Made by a program: the position numbers and the translations under genes. The notes below the pieces were generated by a model, which saw only the letters and a program-made list of their open reading frames with translations, was not told the DNA's origin and ran no database searches. From the NCBI RefSeq assembly GCF_002177115.1, contig NZ_MVAG01000113.1, positions 62,001-126,000 of the forward strand: DNA of 64,000 nt. The letters run 5' to 3'. Positions 53,496-62,263 of this stretch are shown piece after piece. Source of the DNA: Chryseobacterium mucoviscidosis (GTDB lineage: Bacteria; Bacteroidota; Bacteroidia; Flavobacteriales; Weeksellaceae). Numbering within the stretch: position 1 is the stretch's first letter; each line of letters begins with the position of its first letter.

Positions 53496-54086
53496 ATGAA
53501 AAAGATAAGTACATTATTCAAAAAAGATATACATAATTTAGGAAGAGTCATTAACGAAATTAATCCTGAAAACAACTGGGTTTTTGATGGGAAAGCTATT
53601 GCTACACAAAAGTTTGATGGTTCTGCATGTGCAGTAATCAACGGTAAATTATACAAAAGATACGATGCCAAAAAAAGAAAAACAGCTCCTGAAGGCGCAA
53701 TTCCGTGTCAGGAAGCGGATCTTATTACAGGTCATCATCCGCATTGGATAGCGTGTGACATTGGTAAAAAAGAAGATCAATACTTCTGGGAAGGTTTCAC
53801 TGCTTTGGCTGAATTGGGCAGGGTGGAAGATGGAACCTACGAACTCATTGGTGAAAAGATACAAGGAAATCCTGAGAATATTAAAGGTCATTTATTGGTA
53901 AAACATGGCAAAAATATTCTTAGTTTAGAAAGTCTGGATTTTGAATTTATCAAGAGCTTTTTGAGCAATCCCGAAAATGATATGGAGGGTATCGTTTTCC
54001 ATCATACTGCTGACAACCGTATGTGCAAGATCAGAAAATCTGACTTTGGTGTACGAAGAATATCAGTAAAAGAACTTATTGTTTAA
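53496..54086 (+). CDS. Second RNA ligase-like protein, DUF5565/RLIG1 type
   Basis: 196 aa. ATQKFDGSACAVINGKLYKRYD contains a motif I (KFDGS, Lys39) with the KRYD arginine (motif Ia). GTYELIGEKIQGNPE looks like motif III, EGIVFHH motif IV, and MCKIRKSDFG motif V (Lys-x-Arg-Lys). The overall set matches DUF5565, the family of vertebrate C12orf29/RLIG1, a 5'-3' RNA ligase. Family assignment rests on memory of motifs. Adjacent to the Rnl2-like ligase (52 bp). Confidence 0.82.
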   Translation: MKKISTLFKKDIHNLGRVINEINPENNWVFDGKAIATQKFDGSACAVINGKLYKRYDAKKRKTAPEGAIPCQEADLITGHHPHWIACDIGKKEDQYFWEGFTALAELGRVEDGTYELIGEKIQGNPENIKGHLLVKHGKNILSLESLDFEFIKSFLSNPENDMEGIVFHHTADNRMCKIRKSDFGVRRISVKELIV

Positions 54087-54473
54087 ATAAAGATGAAGTT
54101 TCGGTAATTTATTTTATCGGAACTTTTTATGTGTAAAATTGAATCATAAATTTATCTATCCATTATGCAGAAAGTTTGTCATTCTGACACAGCCTGAAGG
54201 GATGCGAATGAAGTTCAGAGAATCTATGTAATATTTTTTAGAGATTCTTCACTCCACTTTGTTACATTCAGAATGACAGCAGAAATAATTAATTATTGTT
54301 AAAAAAATCTGATTGTCTGTAATTTGTCATAATAAAAACCTCTGCGATCTTGGTTAAGTTTTAACGCCTCTGCGAACCTTAAAAACAGTTTGTTTATAAA
54401 GAATCTTTGCGTGCTTAGCGTTAAAATCAAGTATTATGATTGATAACGGATAATCAAAAAAAATTAGAAAAAA
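54087..54473. repeat. Palindromic repeat and R1 element before the MBL gene
   Basis: A short terminator-like stem (about 54095-54125) follows the ligase. A palindromic element (54178-54278; GTCATTCTGACAC ... GAATGAC) is nearly the same as 56614-56714. An R1-like stretch lies at about 54340-54428. No gene. Confidence 0.7.
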
Positions 54474-55418
54474 ATGTTACAGGCAGAAATAAAAAGTCTA
54501 TTAAAAGAAGACATCAGTATATTAATAAAAGTACCCAATTCAGCAAAACATTATTTATGCGATTGCGGTGAAGCGAGTTTACTGACGGTAAAAGAAGTAC
54601 AGTCGGTTTCAGCGATATTCATAAGTCATACTCACATTGATCACTTTTTCAATTTCGACGGCATTTTCAGACATCAGATTGGAAGCGGAGAAAAAATCGT
54701 GATTTGCGGACCGAAAAATATTCATCAGCAAATTGAAGCAAGATTAAAATCTTACACTTGGAATTTAATTGATGAAAATGCGATTGAATATGAGATTAGA
54801 GAAATCGTTTCTAAAGAAGAAATTAATGTCTATAAAATTCGTCCTCCACATTGGAATCTGGAATTGATAGAAACTCAGAATTTCCTTTTTGAAGACGAAT
54901 ATGTAAATGTTGATTTTGCAATTTTGGATCACAAAACAGATTCCATCGCGTATTTATTCAGGGAAAAAGATTCGGTGACTTTTAATGAAAACGGGTTAGA
55001 ATTCAAAAAAGGAAAATGGATCAGCGAACTGAAGAAAGCCTTTGAAAACAACGATTCCGAAAAAGAAATTGAAATCGAAGGAACGGTTTATAAAGCCTCC
55101 GATTTATTTCACTTTCTGACTCGAAACAAAGGATATAAATTAGGCGTAATCATGGATCACGCAGTCTGCGAAGATAATTATGAAAAAATTAAAACGGTTT
55201 TCAGAGAAGCGGATATGGTGTATATCGAAACATTCTACAAAGATGAAGATCAGGAATTTGCAAAGATCAACTATCACAGTTTTGCTTCTGCATCCGGTAA
55301 AATCATGAAAGAATGTGAAGTAAAAGAAGTAGTTCCTATTCACTTTTCGAGACGATATGTCGAAAGCGATCAACTGGAAATTGAAACCGCTTTTTATAAA
55401 GCATTTCAGGGAAATTAA
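54474..55418 (+). CDS. Metallo-beta-lactamase-fold hydrolase, RNase Z-like
   Basis: 314 aa. HTHIDH at 52-57 (HxHxDH), preceded by CDCGEASLL, the DCGE motif typical of the RNase Z/ElaC branch. Later ligands appear in GVIMDHAVCED (Asp) and VVPIHFSRRY (His). RNase Z enzymes cut tRNA precursors 3' of the discriminator; related ones act on cyclic phosphates. A tRNA- or RNA-end-processing role fits its neighbours, but the beta-CASP or exosite arm is not identifiable. Confidence 0.85.
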   Translation: MLQAEIKSLLKEDISILIKVPNSAKHYLCDCGEASLLTVKEVQSVSAIFISHTHIDHFFNFDGIFRHQIGSGEKIVICGPKNIHQQIEARLKSYTWNLIDENAIEYEIREIVSKEEINVYKIRPPHWNLELIETQNFLFEDEYVNVDFAILDHKTDSIAYLFREKDSVTFNENGLEFKKGKWISELKKAFENNDSEKEIEIEGTVYKASDLFHFLTRNKGYKLGVIMDHAVCEDNYEKIKTVFREADMVYIETFYKDEDQEFAKINYHSFASASGKIMKECEVKEVVPIHFSRRYVESDQLEIETAFYKAFQGN

Positions 55419-55695
55419 TTGACCTGAGTTCGTGATAAGTCTTCTTAAACGCAAGGTAAAACAAAGAGTTTCAATTATTAAGAATTCAGTTTTTAAGATA
55501 TACAAAGGCGTAAAACTTATCAAAGTAATACCATTTTTGTCTTTTTTAAATAAACGAAGTGCCTTTGTTTAGCTTACCAACTCTCAATAAGTAAAAAAAA
55601 TCTTTTGTTTTTCTTTGCGATAAATTAATATGATTTTATAAATCAATTAATTAAAATTATTTATTCAGTTAAAATTAAAAAAACTAAAAATAATC
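55419..55695. other. Intergenic region, 277 bp
   Basis: AT-rich; fragments of the AAGTGCCTTTGT... type suggest a decayed dispersed repeat. No gene or clear terminator. Confidence 0.35.
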
Positions 55696-56565
55696 ATGCA
55701 AAATAAATTACCTTTTCATTTCGATATGGAAACGGCTGATCCTGATGATTCGATGACGTTGTCTGTTTTGGCGACGCATCCCAAGGTTCATCTCGCAAGC
55801 GTATCCGTACATCCGGGAGGAAAAGATCAGATAGGATTTGTAAAACGTGTTCTGCAAATTCTGGATAGGGAAGATGTCCGCGTCGGCGCAGGAACTCCAA
55901 AATCTTCGGCGAGCCGTATTTCGGGTTTTTACCAAGACTGGATCGGAAAATTTGAGGAATCAGAAGCGGATGATACCGCAGCAAACGTTATGAATGAAAC
56001 ACTTCATCAATTTCCAGATTGTACTTTATTGACGGGAGCAGCACTTACAAATCCGCATTCATTGTGGGAAACCGGAGTTTTCTTCGATCGTTGGTTTTGT
56101 CAGGGTGGTTTTGCAGGCGATAATATTGTCCAAAAAGAACATCGACTGGAAAAATTTGACGGAAAACTTACCTGTGCGACATTCAATCTGAATGGAAATC
56201 CATTGGCTGCTGAAAAGCTGCTTTCAATCCCAATGACTGAGAGACGGATGATCAGTAAAAATGTTTGTCATGCTGCTGTTTTTACAATGAAAGATGCCGA
56301 AATCCTGATCCCGTTTCGAAATGAAAACAAAGGATTGAAGCTGTTTCTTAAAGCAGTGGAACTCAAAGAAAAGGCACTTCATGATACTGTGGCAGCTTTA
56401 TTGGCGATAGACCCGTCAAAAGCAGTCTGGGCAGAAGTAATTCCTTACAGAGAACGTGGTGAGTGGGGCTCCCGTGAAGTAAAAGAAAACTCCGGACACA
56501 ACTCATCATTGATTACAACTCATATTCCGGATTTCAAAGACCTGTGGATGGTGATGAAACCTTAA
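55696..56565 (+). CDS. Nucleoside hydrolase-like protein
   Basis: 289 aa. FHFDMETADPDDSMTLSVLATHP resembles the DxDxxxDD calcium-site start of inosine-uridine hydrolases, with Glu in place of the second Asp (FDMETADPDD). A C-terminal HDTVAALLAIDP matches the HDPLA motif. Family enzymes release bases from nucleosides; some members act on other N-glycosides. In this setting it could trim or salvage RNA breakdown products, or modify an RNA base; inference only. Confidence 0.75.
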   Translation: MQNKLPFHFDMETADPDDSMTLSVLATHPKVHLASVSVHPGGKDQIGFVKRVLQILDREDVRVGAGTPKSSASRISGFYQDWIGKFEESEADDTAANVMNETLHQFPDCTLLTGAALTNPHSLWETGVFFDRWFCQGGFAGDNIVQKEHRLEKFDGKLTCATFNLNGNPLAAEKLLSIPMTERRMISKNVCHAAVFTMKDAEILIPFRNENKGLKLFLKAVELKEKALHDTVAALLAIDPSKAVWAEVIPYRERGEWGSREVKENSGHNSSLITTHIPDFKDLWMVMKP

Positions 56566-56613
56566 CGAATTAATATTTATTGAACTAAAATTTCAAAATT
56601 TATGCATTAAGTT

Positions 56614-56714
56614 GTCATTCTGACACAGCCTGAAGAGATGCGAACGAAGTTCAGAGAACCTCACATAAAGATTTTAGAGATTCTTCACTTCACTTCGTTC
56701 CGTTCAGAATGACA
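56614..56714. repeat. Palindromic intergenic element
   Basis: Second copy of the GTCATTCTGACACAGCCTGA ... CAGAATGACA hairpin seen at 54178. A third, decayed half-copy is at about 60348-60395. Confidence 0.8.
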
Positions 56715-56760
56715 GAGGAAATAGTGAAATATTATAGTTAAAAACAAACAATTAAAAAAA

Positions 56761-57324
56761 ATGAAACCAAACATATTTTTTACAGCAGACCATCATTTTG
56801 GTCATGAAAACATTATAAAATTCTCCGAAAGACCTTTTGAGTCTTTGGAACACATGAACGAAGAACTCATCAAAAGATGGAATGAGAAAATAGGTAAAGA
56901 TGACACCGTTTATCATTTAGGAGACATCAGTTTAGGCAAACCGGATTTCACGAAAGAAATCCTGGATCGGTTAAACGGAAACATTCATTTGATAAAAGGT
57001 AATCATGAAGGTGCAGCATTGACTTATCCAAAACGATTTGCTTCCATCAGAGATTATCACGAACTGAAAATTGATGAGCCTGAAAACAGCAACGGCAAAC
57101 AGAAGATCATCCTCTTTCATTACGCCATGAGAACATGGAACGGCTCACACCGCGGAGTTTGGCAGCTTTACGGTCATTCGCACGGAACATTACCCGACGA
57201 TGAAATGGCTCTGAGCTTCGATGTAGGAGTAGATTGCCATAATTTTTATCCGGTTTCTTACGAGGAAGTAAAGGAAATCATGAAAAAGAAAAAATGGACA
57301 CCTCCGTTTGCACCGAGAAATTAA
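56761..57324 (+). CDS. Calcineurin-like metallophosphoesterase
   Basis: 187 aa. FFTADHHFGHENI (Asp-x-His), YHLGDISLG (GD), LIKGNHEG (GNHE) and YGHSHGTL (GHxH) give the full di-metal site. Small stand-alone enzymes of this kind act as phosphodiesterases or phosphatases, for example on 2',3'-cyclic or terminal phosphates. Placement between RNA ligases and exonucleases suggests RNA end processing. Confidence 0.92.
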   Translation: MKPNIFFTADHHFGHENIIKFSERPFESLEHMNEELIKRWNEKIGKDDTVYHLGDISLGKPDFTKEILDRLNGNIHLIKGNHEGAALTYPKRFASIRDYHELKIDEPENSNGKQKIILFHYAMRTWNGSHRGVWQLYGHSHGTLPDDEMALSFDVGVDCHNFYPVSYEEVKEIMKKKKWTPPFAPRN

Positions 57325-57328
57325 AAAG

Positions 57329-57412
57329 TTGGGAGTCTGAAGCTGGAGGCTGGAAGTATTTTCATAGTGTGAAACTTCCATCTTCATGCTCCCATCTTCC
57401 AACCTAAAATCA
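57329..57412. repeat. Inverted repeat, GGAAG/CTTCC type
   Basis: TTGGGAGTCTGAAGCTGGAG ... CATGCTCCCATCTTCCAACC fold back on each other. Confidence 0.65.
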
Positions 57413-57417
57413 AAATC

Positions 57418-57966
57418 ATGAAAACAACAAACGAAATCGTAATTATCGATTTGGAAGCTACTTGTTGGGAAAATGACAGAATTCCCGCCGGCCAAAAAAC
57501 CGATATTATAGAAATAGGAATTTGCGAATTAAACAGAACAACGCAGGAAATTTCCAAAAAACAAAGCATTTATGTAATTCCCGAAAGATCTGAAATCAAT
57601 AAATTTTGTACAAATCTTACAGGAATTACACCGCAGCTCATCGAAGAAAAAGGAATCTATTTCGAAGAAGCCTGCGAAAAAATCAAAGATAAATATCACT
57701 CAGCTCAGCTTACTTGGGCAGGTTTTGGAAACTTTGACAAAGAGCAGATCATGGAACAGTGCGATTATCTCGGTATCGAAAATCCTTTTTCCGAAAACTA
57801 CATCAATATTATGTATCAGTTCAAAAAATACAATGGACTGTTTAAAATGATGGGTTTAAAAAGAGCCTTACATTTTATGAACATGGATTTTGAAGGAAAT
57901 CATCACAGCGGAGCAGACGATGCTTACAACGCCGCCAGAATTTTAAGAGAAATTTTGGGGAAATAA
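57418..57966 (+). CDS. DEDD (DnaQ/ERI-1-like) 3'-5' exonuclease, copy 1
   Basis: 182 aa. Exo I VIIDLEATCWE (Asp-x-Glu), Exo II TWAGFGNFDKEQI (Asp), Exo III HHSGADDAYNAARIL (His and Asp of DEDDh). The EATCWE form and the short length match ERI-1/KapD-like RNases, which trim structured RNA 3' ends. Followed by a paralogue of about 45% similarity; the gap contains an inverted repeat. Confidence 0.92.
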   Translation: MKTTNEIVIIDLEATCWENDRIPAGQKTDIIEIGICELNRTTQEISKKQSIYVIPERSEINKFCTNLTGITPQLIEEKGIYFEEACEKIKDKYHSAQLTWAGFGNFDKEQIMEQCDYLGIENPFSENYINIMYQFKKYNGLFKMMGLKRALHFMNMDFEGNHHSGADDAYNAARILREILGK

Positions 57967-58058
57967 TTTGGTAAGGAAGATGGATGATGGAAGCGGGAAG
58001 TTTTACAGTATGTAATTCACTTCTAGCCTCCAGCTTCAAACTTCCAGCCCAAACAATA
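57967..58058. repeat. Inverted repeat, GGAAG/CTTCC type
   Basis: GGAAGATGGATGATGGAAG ... CTTCAAACTTCCAGCC; same family as 57329. Confidence 0.6.
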
Positions 58059-58070
58059 AATTTTTAAACA

Positions 58071-58622
58071 ATGAAAACAACAGACAACATATTAATTATA
58101 GACCTTGAAGCCACATGTTGGGAAGACCGACCGCCGAGAGGACAGGAAAGCGAAATCATAGAAATCGGAGTGTGTATCATGAATGCAAAAACCGGTAAGA
58201 TTTCCAAAAATGAGGGGATTTTGGTAAAACCTCAATATTCGAAAGTAAGTCCGTTTTGTACAGAACTGACTTCCATTACACAACAAATGCTTGATGATGA
58301 AGGTGTTTTGTTAGAAGATGCTTTAGATATTCTGAGAGTGGAATACGATTCTGAAGATCTGACCTGGGCAAGTTACGGAAACTACGATCTTAATATGCTT
58401 CAAAATCAGGCAAGAAGATTCAATGTAGATTATCCTTTGAGCGATGACCACATCAATGTGAAAACATTATTCGGAGAACTGCATCCCACGATTCGTAAAA
58501 GCGTAGGTATGGCAAGAGCTTTAGGCGAATTAAATCTTGCACTTGAAGGAACACATCACAGAGGAGTAGATGATGCCAAAAATATTGCGAAAATCTTACA
58601 TTGGTGTCTGCAGAAAGCTTAA
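58071..58622 (+). CDS. DEDD (DnaQ/ERI-1-like) 3'-5' exonuclease, copy 2
   Basis: 183 aa paralogue of the preceding gene: LIIDLEATCWED, LTWASYGNYDLNM, THHRGVDDAKNIAKIL give a complete DEDDh site. Tandem duplication with divergence suggests two RNA substrates. The ends are clean and there is no frameshift. A T-rich hairpin follows (about 58640-58675, AATCCCTTTAAAT...AAGGGGATT). Confidence 0.92.
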   Translation: MKTTDNILIIDLEATCWEDRPPRGQESEIIEIGVCIMNAKTGKISKNEGILVKPQYSKVSPFCTELTSITQQMLDDEGVLLEDALDILRVEYDSEDLTWASYGNYDLNMLQNQARRFNVDYPLSDDHINVKTLFGELHPTIRKSVGMARALGELNLALEGTHHRGVDDAKNIAKILHWCLQKA

Positions 58623-58638
58623 TCTAAATTTAGAAAAA

Positions 58639-58672
58639 TCCCTTTAAATTCGTATATTTAAGGGGATTTATA
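58639..58672 (+). terminator. Terminator-like hairpin after the exonucleases
   Basis: AATCCCTTTAAAT ... ATTTAAGGGGATT with a short loop, followed by an AT-rich tail. Confidence 0.55.
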
Positions 58673-58680
58673 TTTTAATT

Positions 58681-59706
58681 ATGATTGAGAATTACAATGT
58701 TTTAGAACATGTTCGAAAGCGACCTGGAATGTATATTGGTTCTTTAGACCACTCAGGATTTAATGAATTAATTCATTATTTAATTCAGGACTTTATAGAA
58801 ACAGAGTTTTATGAAATTAATTTTTTGCTAAAGGAAAATAATAGGTTAATTATAGAGGCTGTATGTCGTAAAACTTCAACCTTTATTTCGAATGCCATTA
58901 AAAACATTAATGATTATAAAAATGAGCATTTTTAATTTTCAATAATCAGCCTTGTTGCTTTATCTGATTCTTTAACAGTTAAAATTGATGATCTTCTTGT
59001 TTTAAACTCTCATAAAGGAATAATTAAAATTCAAAATGAAATTATTAATGATACAAGCAAAATAAAATTTGATTTTACAATTGACAAAGATATTTTTAAA
59101 AATTTAGTCATAGATTATATCAGTATTAATCATTTGCTTAAAAGATTTTCTTATTTAAATTCGAAATTGAGAATTAAAAGTATTGATGAATCGGGAATCG
59201 AAAAGCAAACAAACATCTTTCATTTTTCTAAAGGCTTATCGGAAAAAATTGATTTTGAACTTAGAGAAAAAATGTTGAATAATGATTTGATTTTTAGGCT
59301 AAATTTTGATAAAGAAACAGAATATTCATATTCGTTAACTCTTGCTTTTGTAAGAGGTTTCTGGATGGATCCAAAATTAAAGGTATATTCAAATTACAAA
59401 GAAAGTTCTTTGGGAGGATCACTTTTGGATGGCATACTTCAGGGAATGAAATTGTTTTTTAAACAACAATCTCGCAAGAAGAATTTGAATATGAGTATAA
59501 CAAATGCTAAGTTAAAGAATCATCTTATTCTTTTTGCTTCGGTAACTGGCGAATTAAATTATTTAGGTGCAACAAGAGCTAAATTAGGAACTTCAAAGGT
59601 TCAACTCGAAATTAAAGAATTCGTTTATCTGGAACTACAATCATATTTTTCTGATAAAGAAGATGAATTAAAAGATATTTTTGATGTTCTACAGAATAAT
59701 TATTAA
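58681..59706 (+). pseudogene. GyrB/ParE-like N-terminal fragment with an in-frame stop
   Basis: One frame runs 58681-59706 but has TAA at 58933-58935. Before the stop: LEHVRKRPGMYIGSLDHSGFNELIHYLI, the GyrB N-terminal signature. After it: ESSLGGSLLDGILQGMKLFF and LGATRAKLGTSKV, matching the EGGTHxxGF and FEGQTKTKLGN segments of the GyrB transducer domain. The GHKL ATP motifs (Asn box, DxGxGIP, glycine lid) are missing, and no toprim domain follows. It is either a broken gene or two coexpressed pieces; not a working gyrase. Confidence 0.8.
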
Positions 59707-59731
59707 ACTTCCTTTCAAAAAGGGAGTTTTT

Positions 59732-60178
59732 TTATTTCCTTTCCATCCACTCCTCATAAGAAAGCACACCCAATTCAGGTTTTCCGTCACCATCCAAAAC
59801 CGAGATAAATTCCAGTTGATTTCCATCCGGATCATTAAAATAAATCGCCAAAGCAGGCATCCATGCAAAAACCATTGGCTTTTCAATGCCGTCTTTCAGA
59901 AAATTATAAGGTTTCAGATTTTTATTTTTCAGAAATTCGACAGAATAATTCAGAATATCTTCTTTATCAGCGGTAAAAGCAAAATGTCTCGTTTGCAGAT
60001 GTTCCTTCTGCTCCCATAATCCCAACATGGATTCTTTGTTTTTTCCGATCCATAAAAAAGCAATTCTTCGGTTTTCTTCTTTATGGGCAAATTCCAATCC
60101 TAAAATTTCAGTATAGAATTTTATTGCATTTTCCAGATCACTCACCTGAACATGAGTTTCGTACAGTCCTTTAATCAT
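59732..60178 (-). CDS. VOC-superfamily (glyoxalase/dioxygenase-like) protein
   Basis: 148 aa. Two betaalphabetabetabeta modules: GLYETHVQVSDLENAIKFYTEILGLEF at the start and HFAFTADKEDIL, IYFNDPDGNQLEFISV in the second half (His and Glu metal ligands in usual places). Substrate unknown. It is the only gene on the minus strand in this part and seems unrelated to RNA repair. Confidence 0.88.
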   Translation of the reverse strand: MIKGLYETHVQVSDLENAIKFYTEILGLEFAHKEENRRIAFLWIGKNKESMLGLWEQKEHLQTRHFAFTADKEDILNYSVEFLKNKNLKPYNFLKDGIEKPMVFAWMPALAIYFNDPDGNQLEFISVLDGDGKPELGVLSYEEWMERK

Positions 60179-60561
60179 GAGTTTAAAATTTTAATGAAAC
60201 AAAGCTAGAAAACGTATTTCCAAAAACTTCAAACTCTTGATTCCTTTATATAAAATGAATGATAGATTTTTTCTTTTGGCTGATTGTTACTGGTTGTTGG
60301 TTGTCTGTTAAATGTAATTGTCGATTGTTGTTGGTTCAGCGTTATGTTTGTCATTCTGAATGAAGCAAGGCGGAATGAAGAATCTATTTTAAAACGAGTC
60401 CTAAAATTTCAGAATAAAAAATCTGTGTTATTAGTGCAAGAATCCGTACAATTAGTGTTTAAATAAAATTTTTTTTAAAAAAATTATACTACGCAAAAAC
60501 ATTGCGCAAAAGCATCCTTACTTTGCATCAGAAATCAGGGAGAAAGTGATAATCCTCTGAA
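60179..60561. promoter_or_regulatory. Intergenic region with the TROVE promoter
   Basis: 383 bp; a decayed half of the GTCATTCTGA palindrome at about 60348-60395 and the shared promoter block (listed separately). No gene; a 60-codon frame lies in repeat sequence. Confidence 0.55.
60492..60525 (+). promoter_or_regulatory. Shared 17-nt block + TAnnTTTG-like promoter, copy 2 (TROVE gene)
   Basis: CGCAAAAACATTGCGCA (60492-60508), 9 nt, TTACTTTG (60518-60525) then CATCA. Sixteen of 17 block bases match copy 1. Confidence 0.78.
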
Positions 60562-60585
60562 ATGTTTAACAAAAAAACAGTAACC

Positions 60586-62103
60586 ATGAAATTTAATTTT
60601 TTAAGAAAAGAGAATAAAGTAGTAACGAACTACGAAGGTGCAAAAGCTTATACCATGACACCTGCAGAAGAACTATACAGTGCTGTTGTTACAACAGGAT
60701 TATCCAATACCACCTATGAAAAAGGAAATGAAAGACTCACAAGAATTCAGTCCCTGATTCAGAAAAATGATCCAGAATTCGTAGCAAAACTGGCGGTTTA
60801 CGCAAGAAAAGACATGTATCTGCGTTCCATTCCGTTGGTTTTGACGACCGAATTGGCAAAGCAGACTTCAGGTACAGACCTGGTAAGCAGAACCATCGAT
60901 GGCGTGATCCAGAGAGCGGATGAAATTACTGAACTTTTGGCATATTACCAATTGGCAAACGAAAGAACAGATCTTAAAAAACTCAACAAACTGTCAAAGC
61001 AAATTCAGAAAGGTCTGGTAAAATCATTCAATAAATTTGATGAATACCAGTTCGCAAAATACAACAGAAAAGCGGAAGTTACCCTGAAAGATGCCTTGTT
61101 CCTGGTTCACCCGAAAGCAAAAGATGAAAACCAACAGGCTATTTTCAACAAAATCGTCAACGATTCGTTGGAAACACCTTACACTTGGGAAGTAGAACTT
61201 TCCGTTTTGGGACAGACAAAATTTGCCGATGATGCAGAAAGAAAAGCAGCCTTCAAAAACAAATGGGAAGAACTGATTTTCAGCAACAAACTGGGTTATA
61301 TGGCAACTTTGCGAAACCTTAGAAATATTCTGGAAGCCAACGTTTCTTCGGATGCGATGCAGAAAGTTTGCAGCTATCTTTCGGATGAAAAAGCGGTGAG
61401 AAATTCAAAACAACTGCCTTTCAGATTCTTGTCGGCGTACAGAGAACTGAAAAGTATGAAATCACCTTATCTGTCATCAATTCTCGAAGCATTGGAAGAT
61501 GCGGTTTTGGTGAGTGCCAAAAATATCAAAGGTTTTGGTTTTGATACTTCGGTCGTAATTGCGGCAGACGTATCAGGTTCAATGCAAAAGTCGGTTTCTC
61601 CAAGATCTAAAGTTTTGCTGTACGATATTGGTCTTTTGATGTCGATGATGTTGCAGTCGCAGTGCAAAAATGTAATTTCAGGTATGTTTGGTGACACTTG
61701 GAAAAGAGTTCCGATGCCTAAAAACGGTATTTTGAGAAACGTGGATGCATTCTACAAAAGAGAAGGTGAAGTAGGTTACTCTACCAACGGTTATCTGGTC
61801 ATCGAAGATTTGCTGAATAGACGCGAAAAAGTGGATAAAGTGATGATTTTCACCGATACCCAATTGTGGAACAGCAACGGAACCCGAAATTCTTTCGAAG
61901 ATTCTTGGAATCAATACAAAAGTTTTCACCCAAGTGCAAAATTGTATATTTTTGACTTGGCGGGTTACGGAAGACAGCCTTTGGATATCAGACAAAACGA
62001 TGTATACCTTATCGCAGGTTGGTCCGATAAAATTTTCGACGTACTGAATGCTTTGGAAGACAAAAAATCTGCCGTAGAAATGATTAAAAAAGTAGTGCTG
62101 TAA
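60586..62103 (+). CDS. TROVE-domain protein (Ro60/Rsr homologue)
   Basis: Start set at 60586 (MKFNFLRKENKVVTNYEGAKAYTMTPAEELYSAVVTT); an ATG at 60562 would add eight residues. 505 aa. The TROVE HEAT-like ring covers about 1-310 (DPEFVAKLAVYARKDMYLRSIPLVLTTELAKQ). The vWA domain follows, with MIDAS DVSGS at 328-332 and FTDTQLWN later. Bacterial Ro proteins bind Y RNAs, some of which mimic tRNA, and tether nucleases to structured RNA. Here it is beside exonucleases, ligases and tRNA-like genes. Confidence 0.95.
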   Translation: MKFNFLRKENKVVTNYEGAKAYTMTPAEELYSAVVTTGLSNTTYEKGNERLTRIQSLIQKNDPEFVAKLAVYARKDMYLRSIPLVLTTELAKQTSGTDLVSRTIDGVIQRADEITELLAYYQLANERTDLKKLNKLSKQIQKGLVKSFNKFDEYQFAKYNRKAEVTLKDALFLVHPKAKDENQQAIFNKIVNDSLETPYTWEVELSVLGQTKFADDAERKAAFKNKWEELIFSNKLGYMATLRNLRNILEANVSSDAMQKVCSYLSDEKAVRNSKQLPFRFLSAYRELKSMKSPYLSSILEALEDAVLVSAKNIKGFGFDTSVVIAADVSGSMQKSVSPRSKVLLYDIGLLMSMMLQSQCKNVISGMFGDTWKRVPMPKNGILRNVDAFYKREGEVGYSTNGYLVIEDLLNRREKVDKVMIFTDTQLWNSNGTRNSFEDSWNQYKSFHPSAKLYIFDLAGYGRQPLDIRQNDVYLIAGWSDKIFDVLNALEDKKSAVEMIKKVVL

Positions 62104-62174
62104 AAGGCACTGCTTTTAAAATAAAACTGATAACCATTATTTTCAGGAGCTTAATCCCGCTCTCCGCACTCGCT

Positions 62175-62229
62175 ATTTTTAGGATTTCGGCTGTGGCGGC
62201 AAAGCCGCCACAGCCGAAATCCTAAAAAT
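62175..62229. repeat. Perfect 26-bp hairpin downstream of the TROVE gene
   Basis: Arms 62175-62200 and 62204-62229 are exact complements around an AAA loop; the GC-rich core is GGCTGTGGCGGC. Flanks (CTTAATCCCGCTCTCCGCACT before, GCTGCGATCGGGGCT after) look like a dispersed Chryseobacterium intergenic element. Confidence 0.9.
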
Positions 62230-62263
62230 GAGCTCAGACAAATGCTGCGATCGGGGCTAAAAA

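Noticed and set aside
58681..58935. Functional DNA gyrase B gene
   Set aside because: No ATP-binding motifs, an in-frame stop and no toprim domain.
60492..60525. Sigma-54 promoter, as for rtcBA RNA-repair operons
   Set aside because: The GG/GC -24/-12 pattern is absent; the element instead matches a TAnnTTTG promoter with an upstream block.
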